DNA from: Hydrogenovibrio sp. JE_KL2
Lineage (GTDB): Bacteria > Pseudomonadota > Gammaproteobacteria > Thiomicrospirales > Thiomicrospiraceae
NCBI RefSeq assembly: GCF_009296185.1
Contig: NZ_WBJR01000004.1
Coordinates: 1-64,000, forward strand
DNA: 64,000 bases
Reading direction: 5' to 3'
Shown: piece after piece, positions 1-9,035 of the stretch
Layout: each line of letters begins with the position of its first letter
Position numbering within the stretch: position 1 is the first letter of the stretch
Position numbers and translations under genes: made by a program
The notes under the pieces: generated by a model
Told to the model about the DNA's origin: nothing
What the model saw: only the letters and a program-made list of their open reading frames with translations
Database searches by the model: none

Positions 1-47
1 TCGCGCTAAATGACCGGCGAAAAATCTAGCGCATTGAGGTGCATGGC

Positions 48-66
48 AAAATCTGCCAGGTTGGGG
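48..66 (+). repeat. 19-bp interspersed motif, copy 1
   Basis: Exact match to AAAATCTGCCAGGTTGGGG. It is intergenic, just beyond the second terminator downstream of the flagellin gene. One of 14 copies in the window. Confidence 0.9.
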
Positions 67-102
67 TTATTGAGGTCGTTTGGAAAAGCTAAAGGCGGGA
101 AT

Positions 103-138
103 AAAAAAAACGGCAAGCCATTTCTGGACAATGCCGTT
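103..138 (-). terminator. Intrinsic terminator, minus strand
   Basis: On the minus strand AACGGCA and TGCCGTT pair around a 16-nt loop and are followed by eight T residues (A-run 103-110). It lies about 185 bases past the flagellin stop, beyond a first hairpin. It may be a back-up terminator or may end a small untranslated transcript from 140-290, where I see no gene. Confidence 0.6.
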
Positions 139-289
139 AACACACAAGGGAAACCTTGAGAATAATGCTGTAAAGGTTACAGCTATCTTTTATTCAAAAT
201 CTTTCATCTGAATATTGAATGCATTTAAAAACACATTTACTTTACTTCTAAAGCAAAAGAACTAAGGTAGATATGTTTTATAAAGAGAT

Positions 290-313
290 AAGCCAAGGCT
301 GTTGCCCTGGCTT
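290..313 (-). terminator. Hairpin terminator of flagellin gene
   Basis: AAGCCAGGG and CCTTGGCTT form a stem ten bases after the flagellin stop on the minus strand. It is followed by a T-rich but interrupted stretch. Confidence 0.6.
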
Positions 314-323
314 AAGACTTCAC

Positions 324-1142
324 TTATCGAAGTAAGCTTAGTACGTTTTGTTGCGATTGGTTCGCTTGAGACAACATACTCATACCTGCTTGTTGTAGGA
401 TCTGAGTTCTTGCCAAGTTCGCACTTTCAGTCGCAAAGTCTGCATCTTCAATTCGGCTTCTTGCCGCCATGATGTTTTCGTTTACGTTCTGCAAGTTAGA
501 TACGGTGTAGTCCAAACGGTTTTGTACCGCACCGTACTTCGCACGAATCTTCGCGATTGAGTTAAGAGCATCATCAACCTGAGACATTACACCTAGTGCA
601 GATGCCGCTGTTTGAATTGTTCCTGTTACACCCAATGCAGATGCGTTCATAGTTTTAAGTGAGATTTTAACTGTGTTTTGAGAAGCAGTTTCCCAACCAG
701 CTTGGATGGAAACAGTCTTACTAGACGCCATCAACTTAACACCGTTAAATTTAGTGGTTGAAGCGATACGGTTAATCTCGACTCTCAACTGAGAAACTTC
801 GATGTTCATTTGTGAACGTTGTGCTGAACTGTAGGTATCGTTGGATGCCTGAACCGCTAGCTCACGAACACGATAAAGCATGTTTACCGTTTCTTCCGCT
901 GCACCATCCACGGTTTGTACCAATGAGATACCGTCGTTCGCGTTACGAATGGCTTGAGTAGTACCTGTGATTTGTGATGTCATAGACATTACAACCGCTT
1001 TACCTGCCGCGTCATCCGCTGTTTTGTTGATACGTAGACCAGAAGTCAAACGTTCCATAGAGGTAGACATATCTTTTTGAGATTTGTCCAACAAACGTAC
1101 CGCATTTTCAGCAGCGATATTTGTGTTGATTACCATAGCCAT
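324..1142 (-). CDS. fliC: Flagellin
   Basis: Structural subunit of the flagellar filament. The protein is 272 aa and starts MAMVINTNIAAENAV, the classic flagellin N-terminus. It ends with a coiled D0 helix of the SQANQSQQNVLSLLR type. It is short, with only the conserved D0/D1 N- and C-terminal domains and almost no variable D2/D3 region. The open frame extends five codons further to a TTG at 1157, but that would swallow the ribosome site GGGAG, so the ATG at 1142 is chosen. A sigma-28 promoter lies about 100 bases upstream and a hairpin terminator follows. The product is the likely target of the glycosylation genes to the right. It is unclear from this window whether other flagellin copies exist. 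Confidence 0.97.
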   Translation of the reverse strand: MAMVINTNIAAENAVRLLDKSQKDMSTSMERLTSGLRINKTADDAAGKAVVMSMTSQITGTTQAIRNANDGISLVQTVDGAAEETVNMLYRVRELAVQASNDTYSSAQRSQMNIEVSQLRVEINRIASTTKFNGVKLMASSKTVSIQAGWETASQNTVKISLKTMNASALGVTGTIQTAASALGVMSQVDDALNSIAKIRAKYGAVQNRLDYTVSNLQNVNENIMAARSRIEDADFATESANLARTQILQQAGMSMLSQANQSQQNVLSLLR

Positions 1143-1243
1143 AATACTTACTCCCAAGTGGTTACTTTAGATATAGCTAAATTTGCTATGTTCTAAACAC
1201 TTCACGCTAATTCAGTATTTAAAACATTTTCCTTTCAGTTTAG

Positions 1244-1270
1244 TTATCGGGTAAGAAATTAAAAACTTGA
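1244..1270 (-). promoter_or_regulatory. Sigma-28 (FliA) promoter of fliC
   Basis: Read on the minus strand, -35 TCAAGTTT (1263-1270), an 11-nt spacer, then -10 CCCGATAA (1244-1251). This compares with the enterobacterial consensus TAAAGTTT-N11-GCCGATAA. It sits about 100 bases before the flagellin start. Confidence 0.85.
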
Positions 1271-1491
1271 AGTAGAATTGAGAAAAAAACCGAAAAAAAT
1301 ATATTTATGTATAAATATCAACAACTTATATTTTATCTTTTTATTGCTAGTTTTAGCCTATCTTCTTTAAAATCAAGGTTTAAAGCAGCATAAATAACTA
1401 TGGCACACTGGAAAAAAGGTCATCTATCATTGGTGTAACAAAGTGGTCAAGCACCATACTAGGGTCAAACAACCAAACGCCAGAAACAAAA

Positions 1492-1519
1492 AACGCAGAG
1501 AATTTTCGTTCTCTGCGTT
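1492..1519 (-). terminator. Intrinsic terminator of flaG
   Basis: AACGCAGAGAA and its complement form a stem with a short loop. On the minus strand it is followed by a T-run. It lies about 30 bases past the flaG stop, so flaG and fliC are separate transcription units. Confidence 0.8.
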
Positions 1520-1547
1520 CTTTAGTGAAAAGGACAAACTTATATAA

Positions 1548-2078
1548 TCAAGCGGATTCGCTAATAATGTTCCCTATAGCGCTTGAAACACTACTCGAAT
1601 CTGTTGCGCTACTTAAAGGCTTGGATGAATGCACGCGATCTAAGTATTCCGTCAAACGCCTTGCGACTTGCAAAAAGTCTTCAGACGGATACTGCTTGAT
1701 GACTTTATGGGTCGTGGAATCAATCAGCGAAAAATAAGTTAATCCGCTCACTTTGTCCTTTTTAAATTGCATTTGGTTATTCAACTGCGACAACTTGTTG
1801 TTCAATATCTCCATTGCCAGCTTATTGTCCTCCTTATTAGAAGAACTGCTATTGGACGTAGGAGTCGACGAAGCCTGCGGCTGCTTTGAATGCGTAGAAG
1901 ATATTGCCGCATTGATCGCTACCTGCTGCGCGCTGACAGACGTTGTCACGTTTTTAGTGCTAGCGCCACTAACTTTTGCGGCATCCTGGGTTGCACCAGA
2001 AGATGCTGCTGTTTGAGCACTAACATCAATACTTTTATATTGCGTATCCGCAGATATAGAGTTTTGTAGAGTGTTCAT
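1548..2078 (-). CDS. flaG: FlaG-family flagellar protein
   Basis: A 176-aa protein. The N-terminal half is low-complexity, rich in Ser, Thr, Ala and Gln with a serine run near residue 75. The C-terminal ~80 residues match the FlaG family, with LNNQMQFKKDKVSGLTYFSL followed by VIKQYPSEDFLQV, the family's conserved V-x-Q-x-P-x-E-like core. FlaG proteins influence filament length in other bacteria, but the mechanism is not fixed. The frame reaches a GTG at 2093, inside the ribosome site GGTGAG, so the ATG at 2078 is preferred. The gene lies directly upstream of fliC in the same orientation but is separated by its own terminator and by the fliC promoter. Confidence 0.85.
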   Translation of the reverse strand: MNTLQNSISADTQYKSIDVSAQTAASSGATQDAAKVSGASTKNVTTSVSAQQVAINAAISSTHSKQPQASSTPTSNSSSSNKEDNKLAMEILNNKLSQLNNQMQFKKDKVSGLTYFSLIDSTTHKVIKQYPSEDFLQVARRLTEYLDRVHSSKPLSSATDSSSVSSAIGNIISESA

Positions 2079-2378
2079 GACTCTCACCTTCACCTAGTAA
2101 TGTAGCGACTTTCGTTAACATCTTTGACAATTATCTTAACAAAATCCATATGTTATGTCACAAATTCCATTTTTGGCTAACTGGCCGTTACGCTTAATTT
2201 ATTTGTCCTCAACATCGTTAACGGCGGGTATTTATATATCTTTAGAAAAAAAACTTCATTTTTTTTCAATTATTTTTGGCATACTTCCTGTTATCACCGT
2301 GAAAGCCTTTAAATTAAAGGATTCTTACCCAAAAAATTTCATGGAAAATTTTTTAAAAAAAGAGCAAGTGATTTACAT
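2079..2378. other. AT-rich divergent intergenic region
   Basis: Lies between flaG (minus) and the first maf gene (plus) and must hold both promoters. It is strongly AT-rich and contains the palindrome CCTTTAAATTAAAGG near 2310. I could not place a convincing sigma-28 or sigma-54 promoter. A 75-codon plus-strand open frame (2155-2382) overlaps the maf start. It has no recognisable domain and no good ribosome site, so I do not call it a gene. Confidence 0.5.
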
Positions 2379-4862
2379 ATGAATAGCATTGATACCTCAA
2401 AACTCTATACGAACGCTTTTGGAGACAACTATTTCCAGGAAATAAACCAAAACGCTTTTGATACAGTCGGTGCCACTTCGACCTTCAATAAGGTTTTCAG
2501 TAAAACCCTTGATGTGGACAATATGCTATTCATTGTCGTCGGCTCTGATTCGGGACTGCTTATTCCCTACCTCCAACAATTCCATAAAGACCGAGGCCGC
2601 CGTTACATTATTATGGAACGCCCGGAAATCATCGACTACATACAGGATCACTTTGAAATCGATGACGAGATGATTGACCTGCAACCAATGGATATGGATT
2701 TTGGTGAGCTGCACGACTTATACACAGATTACGTTTCCCACAACCGATATATGTTGTTACGTTCTCTTGCCGTTATTGATGGTAAGAATGAAACCTACAC
2801 CACCCACTGGGATCAGGCATTAGATAGATACAACATTTTCGCATCTTCGGAAAGCGGTTATGCCATCAACAATATCTTCATCGACAGCCAACTCAGAAAC
2901 CTAGCATCCAATAATATGCCGCTGGCCAACCTTGGTCGTGCATTGGAAGGCACCACCTCGGTTATCATGGGTGGCGGCCCCTCTTTGGATGACAGCATCA
3001 GCTGGATTAAGGAAAACCAAGACAGACTGGTTATTTTCGCCGCAGCCCGTATTGCCAACCGTTTGAAAAAAGAAGGCATTCAACCGGACTTTTTTGTATC
3101 GGTGGACCCGCATGACGTGAGCTACGACAATAGTAAACAAATTCTACAGTTTGGTGATACCGCGATATTGGTCCACTCCAACAACGTCAATAGCAAACTC
3201 GTTGCTGAATGGACAGGGCTTCATGCTTATTTGGGGCTGATGTTCCCTTGGCGAGATTCAGTGCATGAACAACCTGAAAACCTCACCACCGTTGGTCCCA
3301 CCGTAACCAATACCATGGCGTCGGTTGCAGGGTATTTAGGGTCCGAGCAGATCATCTTCTCGGGTGTTGATTTCTGTTATGGCGAAAACGGCAAAAGCTA
3401 CGAGTCCGAAAGTCTTGAGTCGAAAACCGGTAAATACCTAGATACGGCAACCAACCGCGTCAAGACCTATTCCGGACGCATTGCGGAAACCACGCCAAGC
3501 TTTGCCAACGCTCGACAAGGAATGGAAGAACTGGTTGCCCACGCCATTGAATTCTTCGGCAACAAGTTCTTTACGCTCAGCCCGGAAACGGCATTGATGG
3601 AAAATGTCGCCTATAGCCGTCCAGAAGAGATTGTGTTGCCAGAGACTCAAAAAGCCGATGCCGTTCAACAAATGAAAGACATTCTGAACTTTGATCTAAA
3701 CGACTATAAAAAACACCTGGACCACGCCAAAGCCTATTGCCAAGAAATGCGCGATATTTGTAAAGATGCGGTCAAAGAAGCGAAAAACGGTAAGAAAATC
3801 GCGAAGAAACTGTTCGTCAATCTTGACGAAACTGACAAACTGACCCAAGAAATCATCTTGTCTCAGCAAAACACCACACACATTATGGGCGAGCATTCGG
3901 AGTTTATCTTCAACTACTCTATCAAAGCTTACAAAGAGTTTATGAACCCGAGTATCAAAGAAGACAATATGACTCGTGATGACATCAAAAACTCTTTCAT
4001 CCATTATTTCAACGGCATCGTCAACTCTGCGATTCCGCTTCGTAAATCCATTGAAACGGCAATTACCCGCCTCAATCATCGCATCAACGAAACCAAAGGC
4101 ACCAAATCTTTTGCCAAGTTGATTGAAAAATGGCAGGAATACCACGAAGAAGGTCGTCCGCTTGTTTGGTTGAAAATGAATGACCTTTCAATCGAGGATT
4201 TGACTGAAGAACAACAAAGCACACTCAAAGCGGTGTTGGATGCATTTAACGAAGAGCTGCATCGTACTGAAACCAAACTCAGCCAACAGTTAAAGTCTCA
4301 GGGTGACAATATCGGCGCGCTTTACGAGCGTATCAAACGTTACTTCTCGGAAAACAGACCTTATGAGTTGGAAGAGCTGATCAACTACATCGCGGAAAAA
4401 GACCTGCCCTACTCCGAAGACCTTTGTCATATCGGAACCGGTTATCTTTATGAGTTAAAAGATATGCCGGATGATGCCGTGGATCGCTTCATCCAAATCA
4501 AAGACAACAAGCTTTTGCTAGAAGGTCTGAAACGCGTCCTTAACATTCTGCTGATGAAGAAAGATTATGATAATGCGCTCAATACGTTGGAAGTGCTGAC
4601 GCATTATTCCGACGAGTTCTTTGTCTCTTATGCCGATATGTTAGCGGCGATGGGTGACGGCGCCAGTGCTGTGGAAATCTATTTCCACTACTTGCAACAG
4701 CATGCAGAAGACACTGCTACCTGGATTAAGGTCGCCAAGCTGCTGATTCACTTGAATATTCAAGAAGAAGCAATTGCGGCCATCAATAAGATCAAAGCAC
4801 TTGAACCGAACAATTCCGTTTCCGACGAATTGATGGCACTCGCCACTCAACCAAAACAGTAA
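2379..4862 (+). CDS. Maf/DUF115 flagellin glycosyltransferase
   Basis: An 827-aa cytoplasmic protein of the motility-associated factor (Maf) family, which transfers nonulosonic acids such as pseudaminate or legionaminate to flagellin. The DUF115 (MptE-like) core is at about residues 190-400. It has the nucleotide-binding signature VIMGGGPSLDDSI, the DFFVSVDPHD segment and IIFSGVDFCYGENGKSY. The C-terminal third is helical and reads like TPR units (for example AVEIYFHYLQQHAEDTATWI). It is the only plus-strand gene in the island and converges with ptmE across a shared terminator. It is larger than the second Maf (13868-15688), with which it shares the core architecture. Donor sugar and acceptor site are inferred from neighbours. 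Confidence 0.88.
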   Translation: MNSIDTSKLYTNAFGDNYFQEINQNAFDTVGATSTFNKVFSKTLDVDNMLFIVVGSDSGLLIPYLQQFHKDRGRRYIIMERPEIIDYIQDHFEIDDEMIDLQPMDMDFGELHDLYTDYVSHNRYMLLRSLAVIDGKNETYTTHWDQALDRYNIFASSESGYAINNIFIDSQLRNLASNNMPLANLGRALEGTTSVIMGGGPSLDDSISWIKENQDRLVIFAAARIANRLKKEGIQPDFFVSVDPHDVSYDNSKQILQFGDTAILVHSNNVNSKLVAEWTGLHAYLGLMFPWRDSVHEQPENLTTVGPTVTNTMASVAGYLGSEQIIFSGVDFCYGENGKSYESESLESKTGKYLDTATNRVKTYSGRIAETTPSFANARQGMEELVAHAIEFFGNKFFTLSPETALMENVAYSRPEEIVLPETQKADAVQQMKDILNFDLNDYKKHLDHAKAYCQEMRDICKDAVKEAKNGKKIAKKLFVNLDETDKLTQEIILSQQNTTHIMGEHSEFIFNYSIKAYKEFMNPSIKEDNMTRDDIKNSFIHYFNGIVNSAIPLRKSIETAITRLNHRINETKGTKSFAKLIEKWQEYHEEGRPLVWLKMNDLSIEDLTEEQQSTLKAVLDAFNEELHRTETKLSQQLKSQGDNIGALYERIKRYFSENRPYELEELINYIAEKDLPYSEDLCHIGTGYLYELKDMPDDAVDRFIQIKDNKLLLEGLKRVLNILLMKKDYDNALNTLEVLTHYSDEFFVSYADMLAAMGDGASAVEIYFHYLQQHAEDTATWIKVAKLLIHLNIQEEAIAAINKIKALEPNNSVSDELMALATQPKQ

Positions 4863-4867
4863 CACAC

Positions 4868-4895
4868 AAAAAAGCCGACATAATGTCGGCTTTTT
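4868..4895. terminator. Bidirectional intrinsic terminator
   Basis: AAAAAGCCGACA-TAA-TGTCGGCTTTTT is a perfect stem with a T-run in both directions. It separates the convergent maf and ptmE genes. Confidence 0.92.
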
Positions 4896-4919
4896 CTTTG
4901 CAATCACAACAGAACCTAA

Positions 4920-5981
4920 CTATTTAAAATAGACCTCATAGTCTGCCTGGGCTTGTTCATAGTCAGGAATATGTCCGATGTCCATCCAATATTCAGTCAA
5001 TGGGAATCCCCCTGAATTTTGACCGTCCGCAATCACGTCATCAACCAATGTCGGCATATCAAAAAACGCATTATCAGGAATTCTGCCCAACGCACCCGGA
5101 GACAAACAATAAATGCCGGCATTCACAAAATAACGGTAAACCGGTTTCTCGACCAGTTGATTGATATAGGGTCCATTCATTTCAATCACACCATAAGGCA
5201 CTTGATGTGAGTACTCTCTGACACAAGTTGTGACCGTATTCTTATGCTCTTGGTGAAACTCCAGCAACGAACGGAAGTCCACCTTTGTCAGCAAGTCACC
5301 ATTCATCACAATCAAAGGTTCATCTACGGACTTTGCTGTCTCTGGCAGTAAGCTCAATGCGCCTGCCGTGCCTAAAGGTTTGGTTTCCTCAATGTAGGTG
5401 ATATGAATCCCCCACTGCTTTCCATCGCCAAAATATTGGCGAATCTTGTCACCCAGATAATTGATGCAGAAATAGAATTCGGTAAACCCTTGATCGGCAA
5501 TGTGCTTGACGATGGTTTCCAAAATCGGTTGATTACCGACTGGCAACATCGGCTTTGGAATCGTCTCGGTTAAAGGTCTCAAGCGCATTCCCAAACCACC
5601 CAGCATCAACACCACCGGATTGTTGCGTCGTGGCGTAGATTGGGTTTTGTGATAATAAAGCGCAACAATTTGTTTGTTGTCATTCAAAATCGGCAAGTGT
5701 CGCAACGAACGACGTTTGATGTGCTGACGCCAGACAATCTCGGTTTCCGACTCATAACCTACTGTCGGATTCTTGTTCGCCACACTGGTGATCAGGCTGT
5801 CCAGCGTTTCACCACGTAGCAAACCACGGCGGATATCTCCATCCGTGACAGTCCCTTTCAATTGCTGGTGTTCGTCCACTACCAAAATAATTTGCATCGC
5901 TTGTTGGTCAAGCACGGTCAATGCTTCACGAACGGTTGCGTTTTCATCAACTGCAATCATCTGCCAATCAAACAAATCCAT
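4920..5981 (-). CDS. ptmE: CBS-domain sugar-1-phosphate nucleotidyltransferase, PtmE-like
   Basis: A 353-aa protein. Two CBS motifs occupy residues ~1-120 (including VDEHQQLKGTVTDGDIRRGL). A nucleotidyltransferase domain follows with MLGGLGMRLRPLTETIPKPM, the pyrophosphorylase G-x-G-x-R-x10-PKP signature. In Campylobacter jejuni, PtmE makes GDP-glucosamine as the entry to legionaminic acid, with this same CBS-plus-transferase layout. Here it is the last gene of the leg operon, 12 bases after legF. The activating nucleotide (GDP or UDP) cannot be read from sequence. The frame is intact and the length is typical. Confidence 0.85.
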   Translation of the reverse strand: MDLFDWQMIAVDENATVREALTVLDQQAMQIILVVDEHQQLKGTVTDGDIRRGLLRGETLDSLITSVANKNPTVGYESETEIVWRQHIKRRSLRHLPILNDNKQIVALYYHKTQSTPRRNNPVVLMLGGLGMRLRPLTETIPKPMLPVGNQPILETIVKHIADQGFTEFYFCINYLGDKIRQYFGDGKQWGIHITYIEETKPLGTAGALSLLPETAKSVDEPLIVMNGDLLTKVDFRSLLEFHQEHKNTVTTCVREYSHQVPYGVIEMNGPYINQLVEKPVYRYFVNAGIYCLSPGALGRIPDNAFFDMPTLVDDVIADGQNSGGFPLTEYWMDIGHIPDYEQAQADYEVYFK

Positions 5982-5993
5982 CGCACCGCCCTC

Positions 5994-6710
5994 TTATTTA
6001 AGCTGCATCTGACGCATTTTCAACAAGGCTTCAACTTGGAATACGTCTGTCAAATCGTCGATATCGACACCGGAAATACAATCCATCACAAACAGTTCAG
6101 ACTCCCTTTCTCCGGTAAACTCACCTTTTTCCCGCAACCATTGCGGTGTCACGATATAAATAGCGCCGTTGATGACATAATAGTCATTGGTGTAATCCTG
6201 ACGGCGAGAAACGAACTTCTCAGGCTTGGCAAGATATTGCCACTCACCATCTTGTTGCTGGATACATTTAAACGGATGCTCCTTCATCGGCTGAACACTG
6301 ACCAACGATTGCTTGTCGCTCGCCAGAAACTGCTCAATGGCATCGTCCATTTCCTCTACGGTTCTCAATGGAGACGTCGGCTGAAGCAGGATGATCGCAT
6401 CCGGCAACTCGTTTCTTTCTTCCAGCCAATCCAAGGCATGCAACACCGCTTCGGCGGTGGTGGTGTGGTCTTCCGCAAGTGATGCTGGGCGAACATAGTC
6501 TACCTTCACGCCAAGGCTTTCTGCATAACGGTTGATCTCCGCGTCTTCACTCGACATCATCAACTGAGTGATATGACGGCTTTTCTGTGCTTCATCAATG
6601 GTGTATTGCAATAGCGGTTTGTCTAAAATCGGATAAAGATTCTTTCCGATCAATCCTTTAGAGCCACCTCTTGCTGGAATCAAGGCTAAGATATTTGCCT
6701 GTTGTGTCAT
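5994..6710 (-). CDS. legF: CMP-legionaminate (acylneuraminate) cytidylyltransferase
   Basis: A 238-aa NeuA-family enzyme that activates a nonulosonic acid with CTP to give the CMP-sugar donor used by Maf transferases. The N-terminus ILALIPARGGSKGLIGKN carries the family motif ARGGSKx(2)xKN. LQPTSPLR is the second conserved block. Its place between ptmE and other leg genes points to legionaminate (LegF/PtmB), although NeuA (sialate) and PseF are close paralogues. The ATG at 6710 sits downstream of a stretch with no other gene start, and the next gene upstream ends at 6740. Confidence 0.88.
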   Translation of the reverse strand: MTQQANILALIPARGGSKGLIGKNLYPILDKPLLQYTIDEAQKSRHITQLMMSSEDAEINRYAESLGVKVDYVRPASLAEDHTTTAEAVLHALDWLEERNELPDAIILLQPTSPLRTVEEMDDAIEQFLASDKQSLVSVQPMKEHPFKCIQQQDGEWQYLAKPEKFVSRRQDYTNDYYVINGAIYIVTPQWLREKGEFTGERESELFVMDCISGVDIDDLTDVFQVEALLKMRQMQLK

Positions 6711-6739
6711 CCGTATTCCCTTAGTGTGTCATTGTTTTT

Positions 6740-7909
6740 TTATCTGTCTTGCTTTGAGCAAAAATCCGACCAAATCTTATTCACCAGAATATTTATCGAC
6801 TCGCTTGCACTTGGTAAATGTGCTTTGGCTTGTCGCCACAATCGTTGCTGTACGGGTTGTGTCAGTCCTTGCTCAAAAACTTCTAGCATCTGCTCTTCTT
6901 TATCGACCGACAGCAGCAAATCTTCACTTATCAACGGCATTTCTTGCAGATGACTGTACTCCTGCCACCAAGCAATCAACTCCGGCTCAAACCAAAGATA
7001 TACGCTGCTGTTAAAAGCTTGCGGCGCCATTTCATTCAAATACAAATTATCAAACCCGCACGTGGAGAACGCGCTCAATACCAAATCACATACCACCAGA
7101 CTGTCTTTGATGTCATTGAAGTTGTCCAAGAACACATCGTCACCAAACGCTTCCTGAAACAAACTGAGGGTTTTGTGGCGTAGCTCGTCGGATTCTTTAG
7201 GGTGTGGGCGGTACATCAGTTTGAAAGGTCTTTGCCATTTGGACAGTTGACGGGTCAAGGCTTCAATCGTGGCGAAATAACCGGGAATCTCCAAAATCGG
7301 TTGTCCATAAAACCCTAAAACCACCGGTTCATTTCCAGTGTTCTTTTCATTTGAAAAATCTACCAGGTTGGGTCTATGGCTGGCTCGCGCCAATATTGGA
7401 TCGTAATATTGATAGTCGATATGCTTGATGGAACCGATGGCTATGCTTTCCACTTGCGGATAGCGTCTTTGCGTGATTCTCATCGCTTCATCATCCAGCA
7501 CAAAAGCGGTATCCGGTATCGCGCCGGAGGCTTGGTTCATATCGCCCCAAAAGCTTTGTAGTGCGTAGCTGTCGATGCCGTGTTCGCGTGCATAGTGCAA
7601 AACCGCCTCATCCACACCGGTATCTGGTCCGGAGATGCCGGTTAACACCGCATCAGGCGCAAACTCGGTAAACTGATTTCGGAGAAAATCATCTTCAATC
7701 ACTTGTGTGAATTCATCTGCCGGCATTTCCACCAACGTCAAAGGCTTGGCGGCGGAAGCATAGGCTTCTACAAGTGGCGCAAAAATCTGGCAGGCTGGCG
7801 GTTGGCAAAGTACGCGGATGGTAAAACGGTCATCCGACATCAGGGTGGGAATCAATCTTTCAAAAGATACGGCGGTGGCTGGGTCTCTGGCTGTAATGAG
7901 TAGTTTCAT
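6740..7909 (-). CDS. Hypothetical protein, possible GT-B-type glycosyltransferase
   Basis: About 389 aa. I cannot assign a named family. The N-terminus MKLLITARDPATAVSFERLI and the later run FKLMYRPHPKES followed by LSAFSTCGF resemble two-domain GT-B enzymes of surface polysaccharide loci, where RPHP is a recurrent motif. The frame starts with TTG at 7945, overlapping the kinase stop, but the ATG at 7909 precedes the first predicted beta strand and is preferred. The gene lies between an APH-type kinase and legF, so a role in modifying or transferring the flagellar sugar is inferred. A copy of the 19-bp motif is embedded and encodes PNLVDF. Confidence 0.55.
   Translation of the reverse strand: MKLLITARDPATAVSFERLIPTLMSDDRFTIRVLCQPPACQIFAPLVEAYASAAKPLTLVEMPADEFTQVIEDDFLRNQFTEFAPDAVLTGISGPDTGVDEAVLHYAREHGIDSYALQSFWGDMNQASGAIPDTAFVLDDEAMRITQRRYPQVESIAIGSIKHIDYQYYDPILARASHRPNLVDFSNEKNTGNEPVVLGFYGQPILEIPGYFATIEALTRQLSKWQRPFKLMYRPHPKESDELRHKTLSLFQEAFGDDVFLDNFNDIKDSLVVCDLVLSAFSTCGFDNLYLNEMAPQAFNSSVYLWFEPELIAWWQEYSHLQEMPLISEDLLLSVDKEEQMLEVFEQGLTQPVQQRLWRQAKAHLPSASESINILVNKIWSDFCSKQDR
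7355..7372 (+). repeat. 19-bp interspersed motif, copy 2
   Basis: AAAATCTACCAGGTTGGG, with the final G replaced by T. It lies inside the hypothetical gene 6740-7909 and is read on the minus strand as PNLVDF. Confidence 0.85.
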
Positions 7910-7941
7910 AAACGTTGATGACAACCCAGTTCCATAACGCT

Positions 7942-9018
7942 TCAAGTTCGCGTCGTGTAGGGTTGCGTAATATTCTCAAGCTCCGTTCGGTGTCGTTCAG
8001 CTAGATTATATAGAAAAACAAACTTTTTCCACTCTGAATTTGTCACCGACTGCCGTTTCAACGTTAATTCCGCCAATAACAACATGGCACGTATCGCCAG
8101 TGCCTGTATCAAATCCACAAATCTTTGCGAGGAAACAACCCTTGAAGGGTAAGCTTCAAAATAGGCATCCAGCAAGGCATGCGTGTGCGACTTAAGTTGC
8201 TCTTCTTCATGCACGGTGAGCACAAAACGCTCAATGATAAACGCCAAATCCTTTAAAGGGTCGAACCATGCCGTCAAACTGTCTTCAAAATCCAGAAAGG
8301 CGACGTCCCCTGTTTCTAAAAACAGAATATTCCCCACATTCAAATCGCCATGTACCATCTGCGCCTGCTCGGTCAAATGCCACAACCACTCAGGATTGTG
8401 TGAAGACAAAATAGCTTGCGCTTCTTCCGGCAAAGAAGTCATTTGCTCCGCGTGCTGCTGCAAACTCTGCCAACGCGTCACCAGCATCTGATGGCGCTTC
8501 TCACCGGCTTGTTGAACAGAATCGCGCTGAGGATAACTCGCCAGCGTTTGATGCAGCTTACCAACCGCTCGCCCGAGTTGTTTTAAATCTGCCTCATCAT
8601 AATTCGTCAAACGCCCTTGCCAAAAAGGATAAGCAAAAGCCGTCACATCGTCCGCCAACACCAAAGGAAACCCATCAATCAACGGTGGCGAAACAACGCC
8701 ATGACGAGAAACATAGTCCGCGACACTTTGCGCCACCATTAATCTTTCAGCTTGAGAAGGCTCAACCAGTTTGACAAACCAATCTATCTGCTCAGTTTGT
8801 TGTGACGTGATAACACCTTGAAAACGATAAAAGCCATAAGGCTGAGGATGGTGTGTGTCCAACCGATGGACAGTCGGCATGCTCTCAAAAAGTGCCGTTA
8901 AAATCTGCCAGGTTGGGGATAGATAGGCTAGCGAGTGGTCATCTAAAAAGTAGGGCTTCCATTCCAATTCCGGTGGTCTCAGCCCCAGAAATGCAGGTTC
9001 AGAAGGTAGCCAAGTCAT
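7942..9018 (-). CDS. Aminoglycoside phosphotransferase (APH)-family small-molecule kinase
   Basis: A 358-aa protein with the APH/choline-kinase catalytic motif MVHGDLNVGNILF at about residues 225-237, then VAFLDFEDSLTAWFDPLKDLAF carrying the metal-binding Asp. Enzymes of this fold phosphorylate small alcohols, sugars or amines. Antibiotic resistance is unlikely because the gene sits within a sugar-biosynthesis operon, 17 bases after a NeuB paralogue and overlapping the next gene's earliest possible start. A sugar or nonulosonate intermediate is the most natural substrate, but that is inference. One 19-bp motif copy is embedded and encodes PTWQIL. Confidence 0.7.
   Translation of the reverse strand: MTWLPSEPAFLGLRPPELEWKPYFLDDHSLAYLSPTWQILTALFESMPTVHRLDTHHPQPYGFYRFQGVITSQQTEQIDWFVKLVEPSQAERLMVAQSVADYVSRHGVVSPPLIDGFPLVLADDVTAFAYPFWQGRLTNYDEADLKQLGRAVGKLHQTLASYPQRDSVQQAGEKRHQMLVTRWQSLQQHAEQMTSLPEEAQAILSSHNPEWLWHLTEQAQMVHGDLNVGNILFLETGDVAFLDFEDSLTAWFDPLKDLAFIIERFVLTVHEEEQLKSHTHALLDAYFEAYPSRVVSSQRFVDLIQALAIRAMLLLAELTLKRQSVTNSEWKKFVFLYNLAERHRTELENITQPYTTRT
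8900..8918 (+). repeat. 19-bp interspersed motif, copy 3
   Basis: Exact AAAATCTGCCAGGTTGGGG inside the APH-family kinase gene, read on the minus strand as PTWQIL, a different frame from copy 2. Confidence 0.9.
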
Positions 9019-9035
9019 GCCTCAAACGCCTGCAA

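Noticed and set aside
2155-2382. 75-codon plus-strand open frame upstream of maf
   Set aside because: AT-rich, no ribosome site, no recognisable domain, overlaps the maf start by four bases; most likely chance.
7942-9018. Aminoglycoside resistance gene
   Set aside because: The APH fold is shared by many metabolic kinases; the operon context is sugar biosynthesis and there is no mobile element.
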